NCBI RefSeq assembly: GCF_003944715.1
Contig: NZ_RWIT01000001.1
Span: 620,001 to 684,000 of the forward strand
Origin: Hymenobacter rigui
GTDB taxonomy: Bacteria > Bacteroidota > Bacteroidia > Cytophagales > Hymenobacteraceae
DNA length: 64,000 bases
Direction of reading: 5' to 3'
Below the pieces are notes generated by a model. The model was not told where the DNA came from. It was given only the letters and a program-made list of their open reading frames with translations, and made no database searches. Made by a program: the position numbers and the translations under genes. Below, one piece after another: positions 44,270 to 53,001 of this stretch; the stretch's first letter is position 1; every line of letters starts with the position of its first letter.

Positions 44270-46211
44270 GTTGCGCCGTTGGGCCGTGGTGTTGGGCGTG
44301 GTGGTGGGAGCCGGGCAGCAGGTCCGGGCCCAGCAGCCACTGCAGCACCTCATGCAGCTCAAGCAGCAGTATCCCACCGAAAAAGCCGTGTATCTCGACT
44401 ACCGGCAGGAAATAACCGTGGAGCTGAAGGGCGACTCGGTGCAGGTGCTGGCCCGCCACCACTACGATATGCTGCACCTGGCCGCGCAGTCGGATATGTA
44501 CGCCCCCGACCAGGTGTACAGCTCCCACTTCAACCGCCTGCAGAAGATTGAGGCCCGCACGCTGCTGCCCGGCACCAACGACTACAAGGCGGTGAAGGTG
44601 ACGGAGTTCAAGGATAAGTTTGAAATCCGGCCGGGTATCTTCTTTGATGATGCCCGCTCCGTGAGCTTCACGTACCCGGCCGTGGCCCCCGGCGTGCGTA
44701 CCGTGTGCGACTACACCGTGCGTCACCCCGATGCCCGCTTCCTCAACCCGTTCTACTTTGCCAGCTATGTGCCCATCCGGCACGCCGAGCTGGTGATTAC
44801 GGCGCCGCGCACGGTGCGCCTCAATACCAAACAGTTCAACATTCCGGCCGGCATGGTGGCGCAGGCCCGGCAGGAAAAGGGCAGCAACGTCATCTACCGC
44901 TGGACGGCCGAGAATATCCCCGCCGCCGCCCGCGAGTCGGATGCGCCGGAGTCCAGCTATTACGTGCCCCATCTGGTGTATTTCCTGGAAGAAGCCCAGA
45001 TCAACGGCCAGTCGAGGAAGCTGCTGGGCGGCGTACCGGAGCTGTACAGCCTGTATTCCGGTTTCGTCACCAATCTGGATAAGCAGGAAGCTCCGGCCCT
45101 GCGCCGCGTGGTGGACTCGCTGACCGTAGGAGCCCGCACGGAGCCCGAAAAAGTGGCCCGCATCTACTACTGGGTGCAGGACCACGTGCGCTACATTGCT
45201 TTTGAAAACGGCCTGCGCGGCTTTATTCCGCATGATGCCGGCAAGGTGTACGCCAGCCGCTACGGTGATTGTAAGGATATGGCCAACCTACTGCACGAAA
45301 TGCTGCGCATGGCCGGCATCAAATCATACCGCACCTGGATTGGCACCCGCGACCTGCCTTACCACTACGCCGACCTGGCCACGCCCGGCGTGGATAACCA
45401 CATGATTACCACCTACGAGCCCAGTCCCGGCCAGTACGTATTCCTGGATGCCACCAGCAAGTACACGCCCTACGGCATGCCGTCGTCCATGATTCAGGGC
45501 AAGGATGCGCTGCTGGCGCTGGATGGCAAGAACTGCAAAGTGGTGAGCGTACCCGTAATGGAGCGCCAGCGCAGCCGCACTGTGGATAGCTCCGTGGTGG
45601 TGCTGGATGGCAACACCGGCCTGCGCGGTACCGGCCGCCTGGCCCTGAGCGGCTACAGCAAAGTACGGCAGTCGTATGCGCTGGATGGGCTGAACTCTAC
45701 CGATGAGGCCAAGCTGGTGAAAAACCTGGTGGAGCGCGGCAACAACAAGTTCTTCGTGGATAAGTACGCCGTGCAGCACCTCGACTCCCGCGACCAGCCC
45801 CTCACGGTGGACTACGAGTACCGCCTGCAGGATTACGTGCAGCGCCTCGACGACGAGGTGTACGTTAACCTCAACCTCGACCAGAGCTACGCCTCTGACC
45901 GCCTCGACCCCGCCAAGCGCACCCTGGCCCGCACCAACGACTTCTACCACACCACCCGCACCCGCACCGAGTTTGAGGTACCTGCCGGCTATGAAGTAAC
46001 CTACCTGCCCACCAACGTGGAAGGCCAGGACCAGATGCTGGGCTTCTCGATTCGCTACGAGCGGAAGGGCAACAAAATCATCCAGGAAAAGGAGTTGTTC
46101 GTGAACTACCTGATGCTGGAGCCCACGCAGTTTGGCAAATGGAACACGGTGGTAGATAAACTGAACGCCGCTTACCGCGACGCCATCATTCTGAAGCGCA
46201 AAAAAGCCTGA
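44250..46211 (+). CDS. DUF3857 and transglutaminase-like protein, active-site intact
   Basis: 653-residue exported protein: signal region (WAVVLGVVVGAGQQVRA), DUF3857 beta domain (~30-250), then a transglutaminase-like fold with the triad Cys341 (YGDCKDMANLL), His384 (VDNHMIT) and Asp400 (FLDATSKYTPYG), and a C-terminal beta region. Transglutaminase-like enzymes cleave or form amide bonds; the substrate is unknown. It starts within the end of the MORN gene (20-base overlap) and is followed after 79 bases by a paralog lacking these residues. ATG 44250 is preferred to 44256 by position only. Confidence 0.85.
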   Translation: MYMKLAKLRRWAVVLGVVVGAGQQVRAQQPLQHLMQLKQQYPTEKAVYLDYRQEITVELKGDSVQVLARHHYDMLHLAAQSDMYAPDQVYSSHFNRLQKIEARTLLPGTNDYKAVKVTEFKDKFEIRPGIFFDDARSVSFTYPAVAPGVRTVCDYTVRHPDARFLNPFYFASYVPIRHAELVITAPRTVRLNTKQFNIPAGMVAQARQEKGSNVIYRWTAENIPAAARESDAPESSYYVPHLVYFLEEAQINGQSRKLLGGVPELYSLYSGFVTNLDKQEAPALRRVVDSLTVGARTEPEKVARIYYWVQDHVRYIAFENGLRGFIPHDAGKVYASRYGDCKDMANLLHEMLRMAGIKSYRTWIGTRDLPYHYADLATPGVDNHMITTYEPSPGQYVFLDATSKYTPYGMPSSMIQGKDALLALDGKNCKVVSVPVMERQRSRTVDSSVVVLDGNTGLRGTGRLALSGYSKVRQSYALDGLNSTDEAKLVKNLVERGNNKFFVDKYAVQHLDSRDQPLTVDYEYRLQDYVQRLDDEVYVNLNLDQSYASDRLDPAKRTLARTNDFYHTTRTRTEFEVPAGYEVTYLPTNVEGQDQMLGFSIRYERKGNKIIQEKELFVNYLMLEPTQFGKWNTVVDKLNAAYRDAIILKRKKA

Positions 46212-46290
46212 TCATCAGCGCAAAAAGGCCCATCAAGCTGCGCCTCCGCGGACGCCAGATCAGGCATGACGTTCCGATTAATTTTCCGGC

Positions 46291-48318
46291 ATGCCTCACC
46301 CGCTGCCATTCCTCAGTATATCCTTTTTCTCCCTCCTCGTGACAACTACCGCTACCCTATACGGCCGGGCTCTGCTGGCTGCTGCCTTGTTGTGGCTGCC
46401 GGCCGCCGTGCAGGCCCAGAGCGCGCCCTCTACGCTCACATACGCCAATTACACCTGGGATGCCAAGCGCAAACCCATGACCGTTACGGCTGCTGAGGCC
46501 AAGCAGCCCGCCATTGTACTCCGCGACTTTCGGGTGGAGGAGTTTGCCCGGGATGCCAAGAACGAAATGCACCTGTACTCGGTGGACCACCGCATTGTGC
46601 GCGTGAATACCTCCGACGGCATTGAGCAGTTCAACAAGATTTACCTGCCCGTGCAGGATGGCGGCCGCATCCTGTCCCTGAAAGCCCGCACCATTAGCCC
46701 CTGGGGCGAAATTGTGGACGTGCAGGAAAGCAACATGAAGGAGCTGAAGGACGAAGACGGCAGCCGCGGCTATAAAGTGTTTGCCGTGGAAGGCGTGGAG
46801 AAAGGCAGCGAAATTGAGTACCTGTTCACCCGGGAGCGGGGTATCAACTATTTCGGCCGCATGTACCTGCAGAGCCAGGTGCCCGCCCGCGACGTGCAGG
46901 TGGAGCTGATTACGCCCGAAGCGCTGACCTTCGAAGTGCGCCGCTACCCCGGCACCCTCGTGCGCGACACCGTGCTGCAGGAAAAACGCATCAGCCGCGT
47001 GGTGCTGCACGATGTGCCCGGCCTGCGCGAAGAAGGCTTCTCCAACCTGCAGGCCCAGCGCCAGCGCCTGGAGTACAAGCTGGCCTACAATGCCTCGCAG
47101 GGTCGGGTGCGCCTGTTTACCTGGGCGGCCGCCAGTCAGTTCCTCTACAACCGCGTGTACAACTGGGACAAGGATGAGCTGAAGGCCGTGGACAAGCTGC
47201 TCAAGCAGATGAACCTGCCCGCTACCCAGCCCCTGCCGGCCCTGGAGAACTACCTCAAAACCAATTTTCGCCTGAATGAAAGTGCCGGTGATGTGAACCT
47301 GACGCGGGTTATTGCGTCCAAATCGGCTTCGGAAACTGGTTTTGCCCGGCTGTTTGCCGCTCTGATGAGCAAGCTGAATATTGCCCACGAGCTGGTGCTC
47401 ACCAACGACCGGACCGAAGCTCCCTTCGATGACACCTTCGATACCTGGAACTACCTCGACCACCCGGTTTTCTACTTCCCTGGCACCAAGCAGTGGCTGG
47501 CTCCCGGCCGCCCCGATTACCGTCTGCCCCTGATTCCGGCCGACTGGACCGATAATAAAGGCCTGTTTGTGCGCCGCGTGCAGTTGGGAACTACTGAAAC
47601 GGCGGTGGGTAAAATCGGGGATATTCCAACGATGGGCGCTGAGCAAAGCCCCAACGACCTGGATATTGCCGTGCAGTTTGCGCCCAACCTCGACAAAAGC
47701 ACCGTGACCATCCGCGAAACGCTGGGCGGCTACAGTGCCCAGCAGATCCAGCCCTTCTACGCCCTGATTCCGGAGGATAAGCGCCCCGAGGTGCTGCAAG
47801 GCATCATCAAAAGCAACGTGCCCGATGCCAACTTCCTGAAGCTGGAGGTCAAAAACGGCGAAACCGGCCTGAACCCGCTGGAGAAGCCATTTATTGTGGA
47901 TGCTACCGTGGAATCGGTGGCGCTGCTGGACCGGGCCGGCCCTAAGTACCTGTTCAAAGTAGGCACACTGCTCGGGCCGCAGTCGGAGCTGTACCAGGCT
48001 GAGCAGCGGCAGTTCGACGTGGAAAACGAGTTCAACCGCAGCTACAGCCGTACTATCACGTTTGAGGTACCCGCCGGCTACCAGGTGCGCAACCTGCAGG
48101 ATCTGAACATGAACGTAACGGCCGGCCCTACTGCCAACGGCCCAGAATACCTGTTCAACTCCAGCTACCAGCAGCAGGGCCAGAAGGTAACCGTAACCAT
48201 TCGGGAGTACTACCGCCAGATCCGCTGGCCCAAGTCGGATTTTGAAGCCTTCCGGAGCGTGGTAAATGCCGCCGCCAACTTCAACAAAGTAGTATTGGTG
48301 ATGGAGAAGAAGGGCTAG
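46291..48318 (+). CDS. DUF3857 protein, transglutaminase-like fold without triad
   Basis: 675-residue exported paralog of the 44250 gene product. Two hydrophobic stretches lie before AVQAQ (residue ~43); either the ATG at 46291 or a GTG at 46339 could begin the signal. The DUF3857 domain follows (RDFRVEEFARDAKNEMHLYS). In the region equivalent to YGDCKDMANLL it has SASETGFARLF, and where the partner has FLDAT it has WLAPG, so the catalytic Cys and Asp appear to be absent, though a His is kept (YLDHPVF). It may be a binding partner or regulator of the active paralog. Confidence 0.8.
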   Translation: MPHPLPFLSISFFSLLVTTTATLYGRALLAAALLWLPAAVQAQSAPSTLTYANYTWDAKRKPMTVTAAEAKQPAIVLRDFRVEEFARDAKNEMHLYSVDHRIVRVNTSDGIEQFNKIYLPVQDGGRILSLKARTISPWGEIVDVQESNMKELKDEDGSRGYKVFAVEGVEKGSEIEYLFTRERGINYFGRMYLQSQVPARDVQVELITPEALTFEVRRYPGTLVRDTVLQEKRISRVVLHDVPGLREEGFSNLQAQRQRLEYKLAYNASQGRVRLFTWAAASQFLYNRVYNWDKDELKAVDKLLKQMNLPATQPLPALENYLKTNFRLNESAGDVNLTRVIASKSASETGFARLFAALMSKLNIAHELVLTNDRTEAPFDDTFDTWNYLDHPVFYFPGTKQWLAPGRPDYRLPLIPADWTDNKGLFVRRVQLGTTETAVGKIGDIPTMGAEQSPNDLDIAVQFAPNLDKSTVTIRETLGGYSAQQIQPFYALIPEDKRPEVLQGIIKSNVPDANFLKLEVKNGETGLNPLEKPFIVDATVESVALLDRAGPKYLFKVGTLLGPQSELYQAEQRQFDVENEFNRSYSRTITFEVPAGYQVRNLQDLNMNVTAGPTANGPEYLFNSSYQQQGQKVTVTIREYYRQIRWPKSDFEAFRSVVNAAANFNKVVLVMEKKG

Positions 48319-48342
48319 TTCGCCTGCCGTTTGCTTATACAT

Positions 48343-48374
48343 GCAGCCCTATCCTCAATTGAGGATGGGGCTGC
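48343..48374 (+). terminator. Hairpin after DUF3857 paralog
   Basis: GCAGCCCTATCCTCAA pairs with TTGAGGATGGGGCTGC with one T-G wobble and no loop, followed by a short T-rich stretch. Confidence 0.65.
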
Positions 48375-48459
48375 TGCGTTTTCGGGCAGACTCCGGAGTG
48401 AAAAATACTCAGCATGCCGAGTATTTTTTGTTCATTGCAAATGTTCAACCGCCTGTCTT

Positions 48460-48975
48460 ATGAACTCAACGCCCGCCACCATTCCGGCCGACGACGCCCG
48501 CCTTGCTTCGTTTCGCCGCAACATCAGCAATCCACTCAAGCTGAAGCTGTTTATGCTGCGGCGGCTGCCCATGGCCTACCTGGCCGGGCTGCGCGTGGCG
48601 GAGCTGACGGCGGAGCGGGCTACCGTAACGGTGCCGTATAAATACCTCACCCAAAATCCGTTTCGCAGCATCTATTTTGCCTGCCTGAGCATGGCGGCCG
48701 AAATGGCTAGCGGCCTGCTGAGCATGATGCACGTGCAGGCTGGCCCGCCGGTTTCCATGCTGGTAACGGGTCTGGAAGCGGAATTCACCAAAAAGGCAGT
48801 AGGCCTGATTCGCTTCATCAGCCACGATGGGGCGGCCATCGGGCAGGCCATTGCCGAAAGCCGGGCCACCGGCGAGGGCCGCACCGTGGTGTGCACCAGC
48901 GTAGGCACCGATGCCGCCGGCGACACCGTGGCTACTTTCCGGATTACGTGGTCGTTTCGGGCGAAGCGCGGGTAG
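48460..48975 (+). CDS. DUF4442-like hotdog-fold protein
   Basis: 171-residue cytoplasmic protein resembling DUF4442 hotdog-fold thioesterase relatives: an N-terminal helix (NPLKLKLFMLRRLPMAYLAG), VTVPYKYLTQNPFRSIYFAC and the central helix AAEMASGLLSMMHVQ, then a beta sheet. The conserved substrate region around NPFRSIYFA is visible. Acyl-CoA or acyl-carrier thioesterase activity is possible but not shown. The ATG at 48460 gives the usual family length. Confidence 0.75.
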   Translation: MNSTPATIPADDARLASFRRNISNPLKLKLFMLRRLPMAYLAGLRVAELTAERATVTVPYKYLTQNPFRSIYFACLSMAAEMASGLLSMMHVQAGPPVSMLVTGLEAEFTKKAVGLIRFISHDGAAIGQAIAESRATGEGRTVVCTSVGTDAAGDTVATFRITWSFRAKRG

Positions 48976-49052
48976 CGAAAAATATATAGTGTCACAGACG
49001 CAACCATCCTAGTCGTTGTATGGTCACAGTTGCGTAGATAAAGCTCTGTTAT

Positions 49053-49871
49053 ATGCAAAAAAACTATTCTTCTCAGTTACGGTACGCATTGGCTGGTCTG
49101 GCCTTAGCCGTGAGTCTCGCATCGTGCGAAAAATCCGAGGAAAAACCGCAAACCCAAACCTTCGAGGGCCAGGTACAGCTTTACGACCAATACGGCGACC
49201 CGCTGACCGATAACGGCGGGGTGACCGTAGCACTGGAAGACAGCGCGGAAATTGCCACCAAAACTACCTCCGACGGCCGCTATACTTTGCAGGCTGCCGT
49301 GTTCGGGCAGCACCGGCTGAGCTTCACCAAAAACGGGTACGGCTTGTACATCTCGGAACCATCCACCTTTGGCGCAACCAGCCATACGCTTAGCCGCCGC
49401 ATTCAATTAGGGCAGATTCCGACTCACCGGTACACCTTCCAGTACGCCAGCCACGATAGTAAGGGCTACTGGGTTATCAGTGGTAAACTGAGGCCGGGGT
49501 ACAATGGTAAGCCGGTAAACTGGCCGCAGAACAAGCCCCGCTACCACCGGCTGTTTCTGGATATAGCCCTTACCCATGGGGGAGATCCGTACCAGGAGTG
49601 GTATTACGGTTTTTCGAAGGCAGTCCGGGATAATCAGGCTGATGGCTTTTCCGATACGATTCAGTATGCGTCCATGCGTCCTAAGAGGCTCAGAGAAGTT
49701 TTCTGGTTCGATGTAAACCCCTATAATGCTAAAGCCGATTCCTGTTACAGCGTATTCAGGTGCCGTGATAATATATTCAGCTGCGAACCAATCGAACCCG
49801 TTGTGAAGCAACAGTTTCCGGGTTATGGCAATGGTTTCGACATTACTCCAACGCTGAGATGGGCTAAATAA
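49053..49871 (+). CDS. Lipoprotein with carboxypeptidase-like regulatory domain
   Basis: 272-residue lipoprotein (lipobox LASC after ALAGLALAVS). Residues ~35-110 (FEGQVQLYDQYGDPLTDNGG, TSDGRYTLQAAVFGQHRLSF) look like a CarboxypepD_reg or Cna-B-type beta sandwich, as found at the N-terminus of TonB-dependent receptors. The C-terminal half is unrecognised and holds three Cys residues (DSCYSVFRCRDNIFSC). The function is unknown. Codon use is somewhat richer in A and T than in neighbouring genes. Confidence 0.7.
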   Translation: MQKNYSSQLRYALAGLALAVSLASCEKSEEKPQTQTFEGQVQLYDQYGDPLTDNGGVTVALEDSAEIATKTTSDGRYTLQAAVFGQHRLSFTKNGYGLYISEPSTFGATSHTLSRRIQLGQIPTHRYTFQYASHDSKGYWVISGKLRPGYNGKPVNWPQNKPRYHRLFLDIALTHGGDPYQEWYYGFSKAVRDNQADGFSDTIQYASMRPKRLREVFWFDVNPYNAKADSCYSVFRCRDNIFSCEPIEPVVKQQFPGYGNGFDITPTLRWAK

Positions 49872-49888
49872 AAGATTCCTTAAACCAC

Positions 49889-49936
49889 AACAGCGCGGTC
49901 CGCTCCATCTGTTTTTATGGAGCGGACCGCGCTGTT
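49889..49936. terminator. Bidirectional terminator, 20-bp perfect arms
   Basis: AACAGCGCGGTCCGCTCCAT (49889-49908) and 49917-49936 are exact reverse complements around an 8-base loop, between convergent genes. Confidence 0.8.
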
Positions 49937-49951
49937 GTCGTACGTACCAAG

Positions 49952-51511
49952 CTATTCTTCCCGCAGGCTTTCTTTCGTAATCACATCCACCAGGCCATCT
50001 TCGCTGACCACAATGGCCAGGCAGGGGTAGGGCGAGCTGTCCACGTAGCGAATGGCGGAGTTGTAGCGGGCTCCGCGGGTGCTGGTGCCGTGGCCCGAGG
50101 CCTTGCCATCCAGAATCACCCCAATGGAATAGCAGTAGCTGTCGGGGTCGAGGAGTACGGCTCCATCAATGGCCGTTACCAGGCGGGTAATAAGGGGCGT
50201 GAGGGGCACCGGCTCGATGAGGGTGCACTGCAGCTTCAGGCGGTCAGCTTCGGCCAGGGCCTCGGTGGTAATGACCAGCAGCGTACCGTGCTTCTGGCGG
50301 CTGGCTTCCACTACCACATCCCAAAGGCGCTCAATCCTGACATTGTCGGTGAGCTGAAAGGTCTGCTTCAGGTCGCGGCGGAACCGGGCGCGGTTGAGAC
50401 GGGTGCGGGGCAGGCTGGGCAGGCCGTAGTGGGCGCGCATGAGCACCTGCCCGCCGTGCTGAAACTCCCAGGCGTAGTGCGTGACAAAGTTGATAACGAA
50501 CAGATCTTCCCGGGAGGCATCGTACTGGCCCACCTGCCGGCCCAAAGCGTACACGTTTTCGCCGTCGGCCAGCAGGCTTACATCCGAGGTAGTCATTTCC
50601 AGCAGCTTGCGCACGGCCCGGTAGTCGGTGAGCGGAGTGGGGCAGGTGAGGGCAAATACCTCCGAGAGGTTGGGGTGCCCGCGCCGGGCCAGCAGCAGCT
50701 TGCCAATGCCCTCGGCTCCTTCGTAGCGCAGCGAAGAAATAGTGTTGCAGGTGGCAAACAGCTTGGTGGCGGCCGGGTTCATGCCGAGGTCCTGAGCCGG
50801 CGTATCCATGAACAGCTTGCCAGCCGAGCGGATGATTTCATCGGTGTCGCGGGGGCGCACCAGCAGGCCCGAGCCGGGTTCCGGCTCCGTCAAGGACTTG
50901 TAGCACTCCTCGTGGAAGCGCAGAATGGCCGACATCAGCAGCGAGTAGGACAGAAAGCGGCCGTCGGTGTAGTAGCGGTTTTTCTGCAGGGTGGGGTGCG
51001 CCTGCGCGGGTTTGCGGTTTAGGCGCAGCACGGGCATCACATAATGCTGCTGAATACGCACGCCCGGCCCGGCAAAGTACAGGTGCTTGCCCGTGGGCAA
51101 ATCATCGAACACTTCCTGCACGGCTAGGCGCAGGCCCAGGGCGGTTTGCTTGCGCAGCACCATCTCCTCGCTCATAAACTCCGCATCGGGCGACGACCAA
51201 GGCTGCAGCATCTGGTAATAGCGCCCCCGCGCCCGGGCTTCCGCAAAGGCCTGCCCATCGAGGTTATAGTCGGCCGGCTCCAGGCAAATCGGGGTTGGGT
51301 CGGTCTGGTCGGCATCGTTTACCGGCAGGGCCAGCAGTAGCACATACGGGTCGAGGTCTTCGTCCAGCGCCTCAAATACGCCGTTGGCAATCAGCTGGGC
51401 GGCCTGCCGGAACCGCGCCTGATACGGCCAGATGGTAAAGCTGTCCGGCACGGGCAACGGAGTTCCGAAGGCAACGGGAGGAGCAGCAAGCAGGGGGAGG
51501 GGCGACAACAT
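49952..51511 (-). CDS. Diadenylate-cyclase-like protein with N-terminal sensor region
   Basis: 519-residue protein without signal peptide. The last ~75 residues match a DisA_N/DAC nucleotide-binding domain: DGAVLLD at 449-455 (the DGA motif), GHGTSTRGARYNSAIRY at ~473-489 in place of the canonical GTRHRAA (RHR) motif, and CLAIVVSEDGLVDVI near the end. Two residues appear to be inserted between the two arginines of the RHR motif. The 440-residue N-terminal part has no domain I recognise; Bacteroidota have families of DAC proteins with large N-terminal sensor regions (Pfam DACN-type families) and this fits that description. If active it would make c-di-AMP in the cytoplasm. Cyclase activity is uncertain. 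Confidence 0.7.
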   Translation of the reverse strand: MLSPLPLLAAPPVAFGTPLPVPDSFTIWPYQARFRQAAQLIANGVFEALDEDLDPYVLLLALPVNDADQTDPTPICLEPADYNLDGQAFAEARARGRYYQMLQPWSSPDAEFMSEEMVLRKQTALGLRLAVQEVFDDLPTGKHLYFAGPGVRIQQHYVMPVLRLNRKPAQAHPTLQKNRYYTDGRFLSYSLLMSAILRFHEECYKSLTEPEPGSGLLVRPRDTDEIIRSAGKLFMDTPAQDLGMNPAATKLFATCNTISSLRYEGAEGIGKLLLARRGHPNLSEVFALTCPTPLTDYRAVRKLLEMTTSDVSLLADGENVYALGRQVGQYDASREDLFVINFVTHYAWEFQHGGQVLMRAHYGLPSLPRTRLNRARFRRDLKQTFQLTDNVRIERLWDVVVEASRQKHGTLLVITTEALAEADRLKLQCTLIEPVPLTPLITRLVTAIDGAVLLDPDSYCYSIGVILDGKASGHGTSTRGARYNSAIRYVDSSPYPCLAIVVSEDGLVDVITKESLREE

Positions 51512-51631
51512 AGCGGGAAGGAAAGCAGGCGGCGCGCAAAGCGGGCCTGGTAGTGCATCAGCGCAGGTAAACGGGCTGACGGGTGAAAGCAGAAAATACT
51601 TAAATACAGTGCCGAAGAAATAGCGGCGTTG

Positions 51632-52423
51632 CTACAGCGTAAATACAACCGGCAACACCATCTTTTGCTTCATTGGCTGGCCCTGATAGGTGGCGGGATC
51701 CCACTTGGGGGCCGCCTTAATCAGCCGGATGGCTTCTTCATCGAGGCCGGAGCCGAGGCGTTTTACGGGCTTTATGTCGGTGAGGGAGCCATCCTTCTGC
51801 ACCACAAATTCCATCATCACCCGGCCCTGAATTTTTTTCTGCCGGGCCAGGGCGGGGTACTTCTGGTTTTGCTGAATCCACTCGAAAAATGCCTCCGTGC
51901 CCCCCACCGGGCGGGCCGGCTGGTCAGGCTTAACCACTTGCGTAACGGGGCCCGCGGCGGCGGTGCCAACCGGGGCGGTAGCAGCGCCGCTGCCGTTTTC
52001 CGCCGGAATTTCAAACGCAATGGGTACCGATACCCGCTGGCGCACTACGCCGCCGCGGTGCTGGGCAGGTGTCCAGCGCGGGCCGCCCTTGATGAGCCGG
52101 ATGGCTTCGGCATCCAGGGCCGGGTTGAGCGGCTGGGCCACGGCCACATTGGAAATAGAGCCGGTTTTCTCCACCACAAACGACACGGTGACCGTACCCT
52201 TCGCCCCGGCCTGCAGCGCCGCCGTGGGGTACTGCTGGTTATCGGCCAGGTACTGGGCATAGGCTTCCACGCCGCCCACCGGCACGGCGGGCTTCTCCAC
52301 GGCATCGTAAATTTCGGAGGCCGCCGGTGCTTTGGGGTACTTCAGCTTCTGGGCGGTGGCCGGAGCCAGGGCCGCAATGCTGACGGCAGTAGTGAGAAGC
52401 AACGAGCGGAATGCGTGTTTCAT
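51632..52423 (-). CDS. TonB-like protein with two C-terminal domains
   Basis: 263-residue protein with a cleavable-looking signal peptide (MKHAFRSLLLTTAVSIAALA, then PATAQ) and two tandem TonB C-terminal-type domains: YPTAALQAGAKGTVTVSFVV with LDAEAIRLIKGGPRW, and YPALARQKKIQGRVMMEFVV with LDEEAIRLIKAAPKW. It lacks the N-terminal membrane anchor and Pro-rich spacer of an energy-transducing TonB, so it is more likely a periplasmic protein that uses the domain for binding. No exbB or exbD is nearby. ATG 52423 is chosen for the signal; a frame extends 13 codons upstream. Confidence 0.8.
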   Translation of the reverse strand: MKHAFRSLLLTTAVSIAALAPATAQKLKYPKAPAASEIYDAVEKPAVPVGGVEAYAQYLADNQQYPTAALQAGAKGTVTVSFVVEKTGSISNVAVAQPLNPALDAEAIRLIKGGPRWTPAQHRGGVVRQRVSVPIAFEIPAENGSGAATAPVGTAAAGPVTQVVKPDQPARPVGGTEAFFEWIQQNQKYPALARQKKIQGRVMMEFVVQKDGSLTDIKPVKRLGSGLDEEAIRLIKAAPKWDPATYQGQPMKQKMVLPVVFTL

Positions 52424-52521
52424 AGCAACGGAGAAATAAACGGGACGGCAGCCGGCTGGCACAACAACCGCACCAGCTCATGGACCAGTTTCAGGGAAGT
52501 ACGAAAAGTTCGGGTTTTCGG

Positions 52522-52529
52522 TAGATTTG
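52522..52529 (+). promoter_or_regulatory. -7 box of RidA gene, leaderless
   Basis: TAGATTTG matches TAnnTTTG and ends five bases before the ATG at 52535. Confidence 0.65.
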
Positions 52530-52534
52530 ACGCT

Positions 52535-52969
52535 ATGGAACCTGACGTAACTTCCGCTGCGCACAACTCTTCCCGCGCCCCCGAGCCGGTAGGCCTCTAC
52601 CCGCATGCCCGCCGCGTGGGCAACCTGCTGTTTCTCTCGGGCGTGGGGCCGCGCCAGCGGGGCCAGAAGCACGTGCCCGGCGTGGAGCTGGACGAGGATG
52701 GCAACATCCTGCGCTACGATTTCGAAAGCCAGTGCCACGCCGTGTTTCAGAACGTGCGCTACATTCTGGAAGACGCCGGGGCCCGCTGGGAAGACCTGGT
52801 GGACGTGACGGTATTCCTGACCAACATGCAGGATGACTTTCATACCTACAACCGCCTCTACGCCGAGTATTTCCAGACCAATCAGCCCTGCCGCACTACC
52901 GTCGAAATCAACCGCCTGCCCACACCCATTGCCATTGAGCTAAAGTGCGTGGCGGCGTTGCCGGGATAG
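52535..52969 (+). CDS. RidA/YjgF family protein
   Basis: 144-residue protein of the RidA superfamily, whose members are imine/enamine deaminases; the longer N-terminal part and the SGVGPRQRGQKHVPGVELD loop resemble 2-aminomuconate deaminase-type subgroups. CRTTVEINRLPTPIAIEL is the usual C-terminal region, including the conserved Arg. The gene begins at ATG 52535 just after a -7 box and diverges from the TonB-like gene. The two tandem unknown exported paralogs follow in the same direction, the first starting 32 bases after the stop. Confidence 0.88.
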   Translation: MEPDVTSAAHNSSRAPEPVGLYPHARRVGNLLFLSGVGPRQRGQKHVPGVELDEDGNILRYDFESQCHAVFQNVRYILEDAGARWEDLVDVTVFLTNMQDDFHTYNRLYAEYFQTNQPCRTTVEINRLPTPIAIELKCVAALPG

Positions 52970-53001
52970 GGAACAGTAATAAGTAACTAGTGGTGTATCG
53001 G

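Noticed and set aside
46357..48342. A 661-codon minus-strand frame opposite the second DUF3857 gene
   Set aside because: Antisense shadow of a clear exported protein; no start context or domain.
51629..52534. N-terminal 300-codon extension of the RidA gene
   Set aside because: The extension is antisense to the TonB-like gene; the RidA domain and its -7 box fit a start at 52535.
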